A DNA stretch of 64,000 nucleotides from an uncultured Paludibacter sp. (GCA_937927845.1 CALFXE010000014.1:7575-71574), one strand, 5' to 3'. Positions 9,015 to 17,737 are shown, numbered from the stretch's first letter. Notes: generated by a model not told the origin, from the letters alone. A program made the numbers and translations.

Positions 9015-9098
9015 TTTAAGTAAATCAAAAATTAATTAAATCCATTCGCAAAGCAGCATCAGTATTATAATAGACAGATACTTATGTAACACATTGTC

Positions 9099-9869
9099 TC
9101 ATTGGCTAACATTAGCATTCAAAATCATATTTGACAACCGATTATAAAGCTCTAAAAGTTCGTTATTGTGTTTTAGAGCATCTCTATGTTTGTTAATAAT
9201 AGTCTGGTTGTTTCTTTTAGCCGGACCGGTTTGTGCTTCGTTCGGACTTAGTTGCTGTATTTTTTCAGCCGTTTCAATTATTAATGGTTTGATTATTTCA
9301 AATGGCAGATTAGCCGACTCCACAATATCAGAGGAGATTTGATATAAATGATTTACAAAATTATTAGCAAAAACTCCGGCAAGATGAAGATTTAATCTTT
9401 GCTCTGAATTAATCTCATAAACATTATTGCAAATGGATTTAGCTAATTCAAAGAGTTTTAAAGATACTTGCTTGTTTGATGCTTCAATGCAAATTGGTAT
9501 ATCATTAAAATCAACCTCTTTAGCTTTTGAGAAAGTTTGGAAAGGATAAAATGAACCATAATTTTTCTTCTTCCCTTTAAAAATATCAATAGAAACACTG
9601 CCGGCAGTATGCACATGTATAGCATTCGGAGATAAAGGCAATTCAATTAAAGATTCTAAAGCATCATCATTTACTGCATAAATATAAATATCAGCATTTT
9701 GACCGATTTCAGAAATATTAATTGTATAAGGCACATGCAATATGTCAGCTAAAGCTTTAGCAGAAGTTTGAGTTCTGCTGTATAACTGCATAATCTCATG
9801 ACCGACTTTTTGCAGAGCCTGTGAGAGACGAGTAGCGAGGTTACCTGCACCTATAATTATTATTCGCAT
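9099..9869 (-). CDS. Rossmann-fold protein with C-terminal DUF2520 domain
   Basis: 256 residues. The N-terminus is an F420/NADP-oxidoreductase-like Rossmann fold beginning RIIIIGAGNLATRL (2-15). The C-terminal half from about residue 120 matches the DUF2520 helical domain (HLAGVFANNFVNHL, LSPNEAQTGPAKRN). The architecture resembles P5C reductase and ketopantoate reductase relatives, but the substrate is unknown. It follows phoH by 21 bp on the same strand and is the last gene of the pyrB-to-DUF2520 run. Confidence 0.85.
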   Translation of the reverse strand: MRIIIIGAGNLATRLSQALQKVGHEIMQLYSRTQTSAKALADILHVPYTINISEIGQNADIYIYAVNDDALESLIELPLSPNAIHVHTAGSVSIDIFKGKKKNYGSFYPFQTFSKAKEVDFNDIPICIEASNKQVSLKLFELAKSICNNVYEINSEQRLNLHLAGVFANNFVNHLYQISSDIVESANLPFEIIKPLIIETAEKIQQLSPNEAQTGPAKRNNQTIINKHRDALKHNNELLELYNRLSNMILNANVSQ

Positions 9870-9890
9870 ATTATATTTAGTTATTGGTGA

Positions 9891-10829
9891 TTACTTCTCC
9901 TGTTTCTCATATGCTTCAACGATTTTCTGTACAAGTTTATGTCGTACAATATCATTTTTATCGAAATACACACGTGCAATTCCTTTAATATTTTTCAATA
10001 CAGATAAAGCATCTATAAGTCCGGATTTCTGAGCAGGAGGCAAATCTATTTGAGTAATATCGCCTGTAACAATCATCTTAGTATTCAATCCCATCCGGGT
10101 CAAAAACATTTTAATCTGATGAGTAGTAGTATTTTGAGCCTCATCCAAGATAACCACCGCATCACTTAATGTCCTGCCACGCATAAAAGCCAAAGGTGCT
10201 ATTTGAATCACGCCATTCTCCATATACTCTTTCAGCTTGACCGGTGTAATCATATCTTGCAGTGCATCGTATAAAGGCTGCAAATACGGATCAATTTTCT
10301 CCTTCATATCACCAGGAAGAAATCCAAGTTTTTCACCGGCTTCAACAGCAGGACGACTTAGAATAATTTTCTTAACTGACTTGTTTTTAAGCGATTTAAC
10401 AGCTAAAGCAATTGCTGTGTAAGTCTTACCGGAGCCTGCCGGACCAATAGCAAAAAGTAAATCATTATCGTCAAATTCTCTGACTAATTTCTGCTGATTG
10501 GGAGTGCGGGCAACAACCGACTTTCCATTTACTCCATGCAAAATAAGATTATCATATTTTAGTTCTTGAGGCTCTACACCCTTAACTATCTGTATGATAT
10601 TATCTTCATTAAGAGCATTATTTTCAATACAATATTTCTCTATCTTTTGCAGATGTTGAATTAGAGTGTTAACACGACTATCTTCGCCTTCAATTTTCAT
10701 AGTATGTCCTCTTGCAGTTATCCTCACATTAGGAAACAAATTTTTAATGAGGTGAATATTAGAATTATTCACCCCATAAAAAACAAGAGTATCAGTATGT
10801 TCCGAGAGTTCGAAAATATGGTCGTTCAT
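9891..10829 (-). CDS. PhoH-family ATPase (YbeZ-like)
   Basis: A 312-residue cytoplasmic ATPase of the PhoH/YbeZ family, which is linked to RNA metabolism and often sits near ybeY. Walker A is GPAGSGKT at 129-136; Walker B is VVILDEAQ at 225-232, followed by the typical NTT and GDITQIDLP segments. An N-terminal KH-like region (about 20-75) precedes the ATPase domain, as in YbeZ. It begins 9 bp after glyA stops and is probably co-transcribed. No ybeY is seen in the window. Confidence 0.93.
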   Translation of the reverse strand: MNDHIFELSEHTDTLVFYGVNNSNIHLIKNLFPNVRITARGHTMKIEGEDSRVNTLIQHLQKIEKYCIENNALNEDNIIQIVKGVEPQELKYDNLILHGVNGKSVVARTPNQQKLVREFDDNDLLFAIGPAGSGKTYTAIALAVKSLKNKSVKKIILSRPAVEAGEKLGFLPGDMKEKIDPYLQPLYDALQDMITPVKLKEYMENGVIQIAPLAFMRGRTLSDAVVILDEAQNTTTHQIKMFLTRMGLNTKMIVTGDITQIDLPPAQKSGLIDALSVLKNIKGIARVYFDKNDIVRHKLVQKIVEAYEKQEK

Positions 10830-10838
10830 AAAAGCTTA

Positions 10839-12119
10839 TTAATATGCAAACAAAGGATAATCAGCCATTAAATCGTTAACACGCTTACGTACAGAAGCAA
10901 TCACCTCCTCATTATCCACATTTGCAAGTACAGTTTCAATCATATCTGCAATTATAGGCATCAAATCTTCTTTAACACCACGAGTTGTAATAGCCGGTGT
11001 GCCAAGACGTATACCCGAAGTCTGAAAAGCAGAACGAGAATCGAAAGGTACCATATTCTTATTACAGGTAATATCGGCTTCAACAAGCACCTTCTCAGCA
11101 ACTTTACCTGTCAGTTCAGGAAATTTAGAACGTAAATCAACAAGCATAGAGTGATTATCAGTACCGCCCGAAACAATAGTAAAACCTTTAGAAACCAAAG
11201 CTTCAGCAAGAGCCTTAGCATTTTTTTGTACTTGTTTTTGATATTCTTTGTATTCAGGTTGTAGGCATTCACCAAAAGAAACAGCTTTAGCAGCTATAAC
11301 ATGTTCGAGAGGTCCGCCTTGAATACCAGGGAAAACAGCAGAATCGAACAAGGTAGACATCATTTTAACTTCACCTTTTGGTGTTGTTTTGCCCCATGGA
11401 TTAGGAAAATCTTTACCCATAAGTATGATACCACCACGTGGTCCGCGTAAAGTTTTATGCGTAGTAGAAGTTACAACATGAGCATATTTCACAGGATTAT
11501 CCAACAATCCGGCAGCAATAAGTCCTGCAGGATGCGCCATATCAATCATCAGAATTGCTCCAACTTTATCAGCTATTTCGCGCATTCTCTTATAATCCCA
11601 TTCGCGTGAATATGCAGACCCACCTCCGATAATCAATTTAGGTTTTTCACTTAGAGCCACTTCCTCCATTTGATCATAATCGACACGACCCGTATCTTGC
11701 TTCACATTATATTCAAGCGGGCGATAAAGAATACCGGAACTGTTAACTAAAGAACCATGCGATAAATGTCCACCATGAGCAAGATTTAACCCCAAAAACT
11801 TATCACCAGGATTTAGACATGCTAAAAACACAGCAGCATTGGCTTGCGCACCGGAGTGAGGTTGTACATTAGCCCATTCAGCTTCAAAAATTTCTTTTAA
11901 TCTGTCGATTGCAATTTGCTCAGACTCATCAACCACCTCGCAACCCCCATAATATCTTTTTCCCGGATATCCTTCAGCATATTTATTGGTTAGAACAGAA
12001 CCCATTGCTTCCATAACTTGTTGACTAACAAAATTTTCAGAAGCTATTAATTCAATACCCTTTAGTTGACGCTTTTTTTCGCGTTCGATAATGTCGAAAA
12101 TTACACTGTCTCTTTTCAT
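10839..12119 (-). CDS. glyA: Serine hydroxymethyltransferase
   Basis: A PLP enzyme that interconverts serine and glycine with tetrahydrofolate and is the main source of one-carbon units. The 426-residue length is normal. The PLP lysine is K222 in TSTTHKTLRGPRGG, and other family blocks are seen (SENFVSQQVMEAMGS, NKYAEGYPGKRYYGG, MIDMAHPAGL). It lies 37 bp downstream of a lipoprotein gene and 9 bp upstream of phoH. Confidence 0.97.
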   Translation of the reverse strand: MKRDSVIFDIIEREKKRQLKGIELIASENFVSQQVMEAMGSVLTNKYAEGYPGKRYYGGCEVVDESEQIAIDRLKEIFEAEWANVQPHSGAQANAAVFLACLNPGDKFLGLNLAHGGHLSHGSLVNSSGILYRPLEYNVKQDTGRVDYDQMEEVALSEKPKLIIGGGSAYSREWDYKRMREIADKVGAILMIDMAHPAGLIAAGLLDNPVKYAHVVTSTTHKTLRGPRGGIILMGKDFPNPWGKTTPKGEVKMMSTLFDSAVFPGIQGGPLEHVIAAKAVSFGECLQPEYKEYQKQVQKNAKALAEALVSKGFTIVSGGTDNHSMLVDLRSKFPELTGKVAEKVLVEADITCNKNMVPFDSRSAFQTSGIRLGTPAITTRGVKEDLMPIIADMIETVLANVDNEEVIASVRKRVNDLMADYPLFAY

Positions 12120-12156
12120 TGTTTTATATTATATATTGTATCTGTTTAATTAATTA

Positions 12157-12948
12157 TCAATCTTTATTTAAAAATTCTTCAAAGTTACCTACTTTTATAG
12201 TATAACCTAACTGTTGATAGTAATTTATTAAATTAATTTTTATTTTTTCAGCATCTATATCATGATTTGATTCCTGTATTTGCAGTTTAACTGTATTTGA
12301 AATCACACCATCAACAAGATCTTCTCTTATATCATTTACTATCTGTGCAAATTCAGAATTGTCCCTCTCATTCAGTAAGATAGAGTTAATGGCAATTAAA
12401 ACGTTTGCAGCCTCATTATTATCTGTAATACTAACTTGCTCAGGTTTAAGTGAAACATCATAAATCCTAAATGCATTCAACAACTCTTGAACAGCCTGAA
12501 AGCGAGCATTATAAAACAATAACCCCTCAGACATAAGTTTTTCAATTCTTGGTGTAATAAGATGTGTTAGAATATTAACATTCAGTTTAGCATAATGAGT
12601 TTTAGAAATATCGCCTAATGCTTCTAATGTAATTGGCATATCAGAAATATCACCCGTAACTTCATTAAAGTAAAGTCCGCTCACTGAAAGTTTTACATAT
12701 TTAGAAATAAAATTTGTTGAAGTCTCAATTACAAACTTACCACGACTATCAGTTTTAGTTTCAAATACACGGTCTGTTTTACTCAAATCCTTTTTTAATT
12801 CAAAAAAACTAATATCACTCCCGGAGACAAAGGGACCCTTTTCGGCAAACCCTTCGACAGAGTTTAGTTTCATCTGTTTTAGAGATTCCATATCGCATGA
12901 AAACAACAGTAGCGATAACAATATGCTGAATAAAAATGCAGGTCTCAA
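12157..12948 (-). CDS. Predicted lipoprotein with TTG start, directly behind pyrI
   Basis: 263 residues with a lipoprotein signal (hydrophobic AFLFSILLSLLLF, lipobox LFSC, cysteine at residue 18). The region just after the lipobox (GFAEKGPFVSGSDISFFEL) looks like a carboxypeptidase-regulatory-type beta sandwich; the rest is helical and unrecognised. The first in-frame ATG (residue 20) would delete the signal peptide, so the TTG at 12948-12946 is the only sensible start. That codon touches the pyrI stop and lies in the same frame, so translation is probably coupled to pyrI. No catalytic motif is seen; function unknown. Confidence 0.75.
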   Translation of the reverse strand: MRPAFLFSILLSLLLFSCDMESLKQMKLNSVEGFAEKGPFVSGSDISFFELKKDLSKTDRVFETKTDSRGKFVIETSTNFISKYVKLSVSGLYFNEVTGDISDMPITLEALGDISKTHYAKLNVNILTHLITPRIEKLMSEGLLFYNARFQAVQELLNAFRIYDVSLKPEQVSITDNNEAANVLIAINSILLNERDNSEFAQIVNDIREDLVDGVISNTVKLQIQESNHDIDAEKIKINLINYYQQLGYTIKVGNFEEFLNKD

Positions 12949-13410
12949 TTACTTTTTCTTTAATTTTATATCTTCTTGACTAACTTCTCGCTCGCAATAT
13001 CTGCATTTCAAACGAACTTTATTATCTTCTTTGATAACAAAAAACTTAGTAGGAATTTGCTGATGATTAGTAATACAAACCGGATTGGCACAGTGCATTA
13101 CATCATTTATTTCATCACCTAAAACAAGCGCACGCTTCTCAACCACTTGGTATTCCTTGATAATATTAATACTTGCATTAGGAGCTATAAGAGCAATTTT
13201 ACTTATTTCGTCATTTGCAAGATATCTGTCTGATATTTTAATGATACCTTTAGCTGTCATCCTTTTACTATCATAATTATTTCCGATAGTAAGTGGCTGG
13301 TTGTAATACTTTAAGCGAAGAATAGACACAACCTGAAACACTTTTTCAGCAGGTATATGATCTATAACCGTACCGTTTCTTAGAGCTGCGACTTTAAGTT
13401 CTTTTTCCAT
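12949..13410 (-). CDS. pyrI: Aspartate carbamoyltransferase regulatory chain
   Basis: Regulatory subunit of ATCase, binding CTP/ATP and joining catalytic trimers. At 153 residues it has the allosteric N-terminal domain and the C-terminal zinc domain with the four expected cysteines: C107 and C112 (CANPVC) and C136 and C139 (CRYC). It follows pyrB by 20 bp. Together they form the standard pyrBI pair of pyrimidine biosynthesis. Confidence 0.97.
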   Translation of the reverse strand: MEKELKVAALRNGTVIDHIPAEKVFQVVSILRLKYYNQPLTIGNNYDSKRMTAKGIIKISDRYLANDEISKIALIAPNASINIIKEYQVVEKRALVLGDEINDVMHCANPVCITNHQQIPTKFFVIKEDNKVRLKCRYCEREVSQEDIKLKKK

Positions 13411-13430
13411 TTTGTAGTGGTAATTTACTG

Positions 13431-14339
13431 TTAATCAATTACGTTTAGTACTTTTGATAATATAGCTTGTCGAACATATAAACCATTCTGAGCTTGCTGG
13501 AAATAATATGCCTTCCCATTCGAATCTACATCCATATTTATTTCATTGACACGAGGTAGCGGATGTAAAATTTTCAAATTTGATTTTGTATTATCTAACA
13601 TATCATTATGCAATGTATAAACATTTTTCACATGTTCATATTCCATCAAATCTTGAAATCTTTCCTTTTGAACCCTTGTCATATAAAGGATATCAGCATC
13701 ATTGAAGTTATCGTTAAGTTCCACTGACTCACTGAAATTAATTTTATTCTTTTTACAAAAGACTCTGTATTCCTCAGGAATTTTTAGTTCTTCAGGAGCA
13801 ATAAACTTAAAAGTAGGATTGAAGTGCGACATCGCATGAACCAAAGAATGCACTGTCCTGCCATATTTTAAATCTCCAACCATACAGATATTCAAATTTT
13901 CGAGTGTTCCCTGTGTTTTAAGTATAGAATACAAATCGAGTAAAGTCTGCGAAGGGTGTTGATTTGCACCGTCGCCTGCATTAATAATTGGTACAGGGGA
14001 AATTTCAGATGCAAAACGAGCAGCGCCTTCAAGTGGGTGACGCATTACTATTGCATCAGCATAGCAGCTTACCATATGAATAGTATCGTTTAGCGACTCT
14101 CCTTTTGATGCACTTGAAGTAGCAGCATCTGAAAAGCCTATAACCTTTCCGCCCAGACGAACTACGGCAGTTTCAAAACTCAGACGAGTACGCGTGGAAG
14201 GCTCAAAAAACAAGGTAGCTACAACCTTTCCTGCTAATAAGTCGTTGTTAGGATTAGCCTCAAACTGTTGAGCCGAATTAAGAATACTTAGAATTTCATC
14301 TTTGTTATAATCAATAATTGAAACTAAACTTTTGTTCAT
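13431..14339 (-). CDS. pyrB: Aspartate carbamoyltransferase catalytic chain
   Basis: Catalyses carbamoyl phosphate plus aspartate to carbamoyl aspartate, the committed pyrimidine step. 302 residues with the carbamoyl-phosphate loop FEPSTRTRLSFE (S49-T50-R51-T52), the K79 loop in SSASKGES, HPSQTLLD (H128) and HPLPRVNEI near residue 261. It is transcribed with pyrI. Its roughly 230-nt leader contains a hairpin with T-tract, a short ORF and two kinds of tandem repeat (see those entries), which suggests attenuation control. Confidence 0.97.
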   Translation of the reverse strand: MNKSLVSIIDYNKDEILSILNSAQQFEANPNNDLLAGKVVATLFFEPSTRTRLSFETAVVRLGGKVIGFSDAATSSASKGESLNDTIHMVSCYADAIVMRHPLEGAARFASEISPVPIINAGDGANQHPSQTLLDLYSILKTQGTLENLNICMVGDLKYGRTVHSLVHAMSHFNPTFKFIAPEELKIPEEYRVFCKKNKINFSESVELNDNFNDADILYMTRVQKERFQDLMEYEHVKNVYTLHNDMLDNTKSNLKILHPLPRVNEINMDVDSNGKAYYFQQAQNGLYVRQAILSKVLNVID

Positions 14340-14348
14340 ACTTAAATT

Positions 14349-14404
14349 AATGTGTTAATATATAAATGTGCTAATGTGTCAATGTGCCAATGTGTTAATA
14401 TGTT
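14349..14404. repeat. 8-bp tandem repeat in the pyrB leader
   Basis: Seven units of an 8-mer with consensus AATGTGYY lie head to tail just upstream of pyrB (second and last units degenerate). Two similar units occur at 22954-22969. A simple-sequence tract; no spacer structure, so not a CRISPR. Confidence 0.75.
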
Positions 14405-14444
14405 AATTGTCAATTGTCAACTGTCAACTGTCAATTGTCAATAA
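14403..14444. repeat. 7-bp tandem repeat TCAAYTG in the pyrB leader
   Basis: About six heptamer units of TCAAYTG, adjoining the octamer tract. The same heptamer recurs at 53263-53297 ahead of the GH13 gene, again on the plus strand relative to a minus-strand gene. Confidence 0.75.
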
Positions 14445-14570
14445 TCTACCAATAAAAAAACCAACAAAACCTATATTCGATTTTTGTTGGTCATAAAAAA
14501 TAAAGTGTAAAAAATTGCGCTGACTTCTAAAGTCAAATACCTGATAATATGTTAAGTATATTTCCTTCAT
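14424..14570 (-). CDS. Putative pyrBI leader peptide
   Basis: A 48-codon ORF beginning MKEIYLTYYQVFDF and ending in the heptamer repeat. It runs through the U-rich tracts and the hairpin at 14452-14490, and stops about 85 nt before pyrB. It is rich in Phe and Tyr encoded by T-rich codons (TTT, TAT, TTA). The E. coli pyrBI leader peptide (PyrL, 44 residues) has the same placement across its attenuator. The ATG is only about 10 nt after a -7-like element, so translation would be nearly leaderless. Coding is unproven. Confidence 0.4.
   Translation of the reverse strand: MKEIYLTYYQVFDFRSQRNFLHFIFYDQQKSNIGFVGFFIGRLLTIDS
14452..14490 (-). terminator. Intrinsic terminator/attenuator ahead of pyrB
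   Basis: On the minus strand a 9-bp stem CCAACAAAA/TTTTGTTGG with a 12-nt loop is followed by TTTTTTTATT. It lies 130 nt after the yigZ-family stop and 112 nt before pyrB. It can end yigZ transcription, but it is also downstream of a -7-like element at 14580-14587, so it may act as a pyrBI attenuator. T-rich tracts sit immediately upstream of the stem. Confidence 0.7.
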
Positions 14571-14579
14571 GTCCGGTTG

Positions 14580-14587
14580 CAAAGGTA
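14580..14587 (-). promoter_or_regulatory. -7 element ahead of the pyrB leader
   Basis: TACCTTTG on the minus strand fits TAnnTTTG. The nearest TTG upstream is only 12 nt away, so the -33 part is weak or absent. Confidence 0.45.
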
Positions 14588-14618
14588 TTAAAAAACTTGC
14601 AATTTATCATTAATTTTT

Positions 14619-15215
14619 TCAATAAATAATATTCAATTTTACGATATTCTCTAATTTGCCTGCTAAGTAATCTTTATTTGCAAGTGGTACGAGTATTTCA
14701 AGCTCACAAATATCTGTAAAATTCTTATTTGAAATTTCAGCATTAGCATTGTTAATTGTGCTCATAACAATATCAACAAACTGATAATCACATGTGATTT
14801 TTATCTTGGATTTAATATCTACCTGAATAATTGTAGCCTGTAACAAAGCGTCAGAAGCAGCTTCTTTGTAAGCAGTTACCAAACCTCCCGTACCTAACAA
14901 CACACCACCAAAATATCTAACTACAACTACCAGCACATTAGTCAGGTTACGTGACTGAATTTGTCCAAATATCGGTCGACCGGCAGTTCCTGATGGTTCG
15001 CCATCATCATTAACCCTATACTCACTACCATCATTTCCAAGAATATAGGCATAACAAACATGTCGAGCATCGTAATACTTCTTTTTGAAGTCCGCAATAT
15101 ATTCCTTAATCTCCTCAATGTCCGACACCGGCATGGCAAAAGATAAAAATTTACTACCTTTTTCTTTATAAATACCTGATGAAGAAGTTTGAATTGTTAG
15201 GAATGATTGAGACAT
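14619..15215 (-). CDS. YigZ/IMPACT family protein
   Basis: 198 residues, the usual length. The N-terminal UPF0029/Impact domain shows GSKFLSFA (20-27), DARHVCYAY, DDGEPSGTAGRPI and VVVRYFGGVLLGTGGL. A shorter ferredoxin-like C-terminal domain (DUF1949-type) follows. Eukaryotic IMPACT regulates GCN2; the bacterial role is not settled. It is transcribed divergently from the BASS transporter, with a TAnnTTTG element at 15243-15250. Confidence 0.92.
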   Translation of the reverse strand: MSQSFLTIQTSSSGIYKEKGSKFLSFAMPVSDIEEIKEYIADFKKKYYDARHVCYAYILGNDGSEYRVNDDGEPSGTAGRPIFGQIQSRNLTNVLVVVVRYFGGVLLGTGGLVTAYKEAASDALLQATIIQVDIKSKIKITCDYQFVDIVMSTINNANAEISNKNFTDICELEILVPLANKDYLAGKLENIVKLNIIY

Positions 15216-15242
15216 AAAAACTTAAAATTTTATTTAAAAATG

Positions 15243-15270
15243 CAAATTTACAAGAAATAATTTATCTTTG
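15243..15270. promoter_or_regulatory. Divergent -7 elements for yigZ family and BASS genes
   Basis: Minus strand: TAAATTTG at 15250-15243 (27 nt before the yigZ-family ATG). Plus strand: TATCTTTG at 15263-15270 (50 nt before the transporter ATG). Both match TAnnTTTG; -33 elements are not obvious. Confidence 0.5.
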
Positions 15271-15320
15271 TCGAATTATAAAAATTTCGAGTAAGTAAAA
15301 ACAGGTAAAGTTTTAATATT

Positions 15321-16271
15321 ATGTATGAGTCATTATTAGAATTAGATCCCGTAAAGATAAACTTCAATGCGGGAGGGATGCATGTCATCAACGTCATTTT
15401 AAGTTTTGTAATGTTCGGAGTAGCTTTAGGAATCAAGCCACGTGAATTTATCACATTGTTTAAAAAGCCAAAATCTTACATTCTCGGAGTAATTTCTCAA
15501 ATCATTGCACTTCCGTTATTAACATTCTTACTTGTGATTACGTTCAGTAACATAATAACTCCTACAGTTGCCATGGGAATGATATTAGTAGCCTCTTGTC
15601 CGGGTGGTAATATATCTAACTTTATGTCTTCGCTTTCAAAAGCAAATATTGAATTATCGGTAGGCTTGACAGCTTCGAATACAGTGTTGTCGGTTATAAC
15701 AACTCCCGGTAACTTTGCATTGTGGGGAAGTTTATATGTGAGATATATCAACAAGCACGGTATACATGCACTTCAGCCACTTGAAATAGACAAATGGCAG
15801 ATGTTTGAGACTGTGTTTATACTTTTAGGTATTCCATTAGTATTAGGGATTCTATTTGCACATTTTTTACCAAAAGCAACGCAAAAGATAAAAAAACCTA
15901 TACAAGTCTTGTCGATTGTGTTCTTTCTTGCAATGGTGATATTAGCATTCTCAAATAATTTCAATTTATTCTTACAATATATTTTATTTGTATTTTTCAT
16001 TGTTCTAATACATAACGCATTAGCATTGAGTACCGGTTTCAGTATAGGTAAGATTTTCAAATTACCTGATGCTGATGTGCGAACATTAACAATTGAGACA
16101 GGCATTCAAAATTCAGGTTTGGGATTAGTTTTACTTTTCAATCCTAAGATATTTCCTCCGGAATTACAATTAGGAGGAATGTTGTTTATCACAGCATGGT
16201 GGGGCATATGGCATATAGTTTCAGGATTGGGAATATCTGCTTTTTGGAGTAGAAAACCCTTAAAGCAATAA
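15321..16271 (+). CDS. Bile acid:sodium symporter (BASS) family transporter
   Basis: 316 residues with nine or ten hydrophobic segments. Family motifs are ASCPGGNISNFMSSLSKAN (about residues 93-111) and ETGIQNSGLGL in the second half, which contribute to sodium and substrate binding in BASS proteins. The substrate is probably an organic anion but cannot be read from sequence. It precedes the acyltransferase by 20 bp on the same strand, so the two may be co-transcribed. Confidence 0.9.
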   Translation: MYESLLELDPVKINFNAGGMHVINVILSFVMFGVALGIKPREFITLFKKPKSYILGVISQIIALPLLTFLLVITFSNIITPTVAMGMILVASCPGGNISNFMSSLSKANIELSVGLTASNTVLSVITTPGNFALWGSLYVRYINKHGIHALQPLEIDKWQMFETVFILLGIPLVLGILFAHFLPKATQKIKKPIQVLSIVFFLAMVILAFSNNFNLFLQYILFVFFIVLIHNALALSTGFSIGKIFKLPDADVRTLTIETGIQNSGLGLVLLFNPKIFPPELQLGGMLFITAWWGIWHIVSGLGISAFWSRKPLKQ

Positions 16272-16291
16272 TCATTTCATATTAATCTATC

Positions 16292-17659
16292 ATGTCGAAA
16301 ATTTACGAAAACAGCTTAGCATATTTAATAAGTAAGAAATATGTTAACTGGTCATTCAAGAAATTCTACAAAGAAGTTATAGTAATTGGTAAAGAAAATA
16401 TACCTATCAACAAGCCGGTAATTTTTGCACCCAATCATCTTAATGCATTGATGGATGCACTTGCAATCCTCTCGCTCCCACCCTTCCGACAAGTAAAAGT
16501 ATATTTAAGTCGAGCCGACATATTCAAACTACCCAAACCAATTGTCAAATTCATACATTTCACCAAGATAATGCCTGCATATCGCATGAGAGACGGCTTT
16601 GAAAACCTCTCGAAAAACAAAGAGTCATTCTCGATGGCAGATGAAGTGCTTTTAAACGGAGCCTGTATGTGTATGATGCCCGAAGGAGATCAAGGTTTAG
16701 AACACAAAATACGACCTTTAGTAAAAGGGATTTTCAGGATAGCTTTCAGTGCACAACAAAAAATGACTGATGGTAAATCCGTACAAATAATACCTGTTGG
16801 TCTAAATTATGGCGACTTCGTAAAGCAAGGTAAACATTTAATAATCAATATAGGAAAGCCTATTAATGTAGCTTCTTACTATAAAGATTATGAAGAAAAA
16901 CCATCAATTACCATCAATACTATAAAAAACAAATTAAAAGAAGAGTTAGAAAAATTAGCATTGCATATAGATTCGGAAGAATACTACGATAGTTTTCTAA
17001 CTATGATAGAAGTTACGAATGAGCAATATTTAGAATGGCTTGGGTTGAAAAACAACACATACAATCTTTTCGTTGCACGACAGAAAGCTGCTGAAAATTT
17101 AAGAATAGGGATAACTGAACAAACTGATATAATTGAGGACTTGGATAAGGTATGTAAAAAGTACAAATCAAGTATGCAAAAGATAAAATTCGACTTTGCA
17201 ACATTTAACAAGAAAGTTCCAACATTCACAAAAAACATCTTTAATTATCTAACATTCATTGCTTTGTTGATTTTAGCACTACCGGGAATTCTGCTAAATA
17301 TCATACCTTACTTTATAACATCACAAATACCTAAACTGATGAAGATTAAGTTCGAAGGATTTTTCAGTTCAGTATATTATGTTGCAGGTATAGTACTTTT
17401 TCCTCTGTTTTATTTAATACAGTCATTAGTTCTTTTATCAGTTTTCAGCATACCGTTATGGTACATCTTTTTAGCATTACCTGCACATTATTTTTTGGGT
17501 AAGCTAAGTCTGCATATGAAGTGGAAATTACAGGAAATTATGCAAGATATTCGTTATTATATATTCGCAAAAAGTAAAAAGAAAAGATTTGACGATTTAC
17601 AGACTTTGAGAAACACTATTTTAAAACATGCAAAGTATTTATATAAGCATGTAAAATAA
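16292..17659 (+). CDS. PlsC-like glycerol acyltransferase
   Basis: 455 residues. The N-terminal acyltransferase domain carries NHLNALMD (N48-D55, an H-x5-D form rather than the usual H-x4-D) and the downstream MPEGDQ block. The C-terminal third has two or three membrane segments (near 310-330 and 355-385), unlike short PlsC proteins. It probably transfers an acyl chain to a glycerol-phosphate backbone at the inner membrane. The H-x5-D spacing is known in GPAT-like branches, so the exact acceptor is uncertain. Confidence 0.85.
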   Translation: MSKIYENSLAYLISKKYVNWSFKKFYKEVIVIGKENIPINKPVIFAPNHLNALMDALAILSLPPFRQVKVYLSRADIFKLPKPIVKFIHFTKIMPAYRMRDGFENLSKNKESFSMADEVLLNGACMCMMPEGDQGLEHKIRPLVKGIFRIAFSAQQKMTDGKSVQIIPVGLNYGDFVKQGKHLIINIGKPINVASYYKDYEEKPSITINTIKNKLKEELEKLALHIDSEEYYDSFLTMIEVTNEQYLEWLGLKNNTYNLFVARQKAAENLRIGITEQTDIIEDLDKVCKKYKSSMQKIKFDFATFNKKVPTFTKNIFNYLTFIALLILALPGILLNIIPYFITSQIPKLMKIKFEGFFSSVYYVAGIVLFPLFYLIQSLVLLSVFSIPLWYIFLALPAHYFLGKLSLHMKWKLQEIMQDIRYYIFAKSKKKRFDDLQTLRNTILKHAKYLYKHVK

Positions 17660-17706
17660 TCTTGAAGCATTAATAACTAACAAGTTAATACATATACACA
17701 ACTATA

Positions 17707-17737
17707 TTGTAAATGTGCAATAAATTTAGTATTTTTG
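17707..17737 (+). promoter_or_regulatory. Promoter of ppdK
   Basis: TTG (17707-17709), 20 nt, then TATTTTTG (17730-17737): a full match to the Bacteroidota promoter pattern, 40 nt ahead of the ATG. Confidence 0.7.

Noticed and set aside
14349..14444. Possible CRISPR array
   Set aside because: The repeats are contiguous 7- and 8-bp units without spacers, and no cas gene is present.
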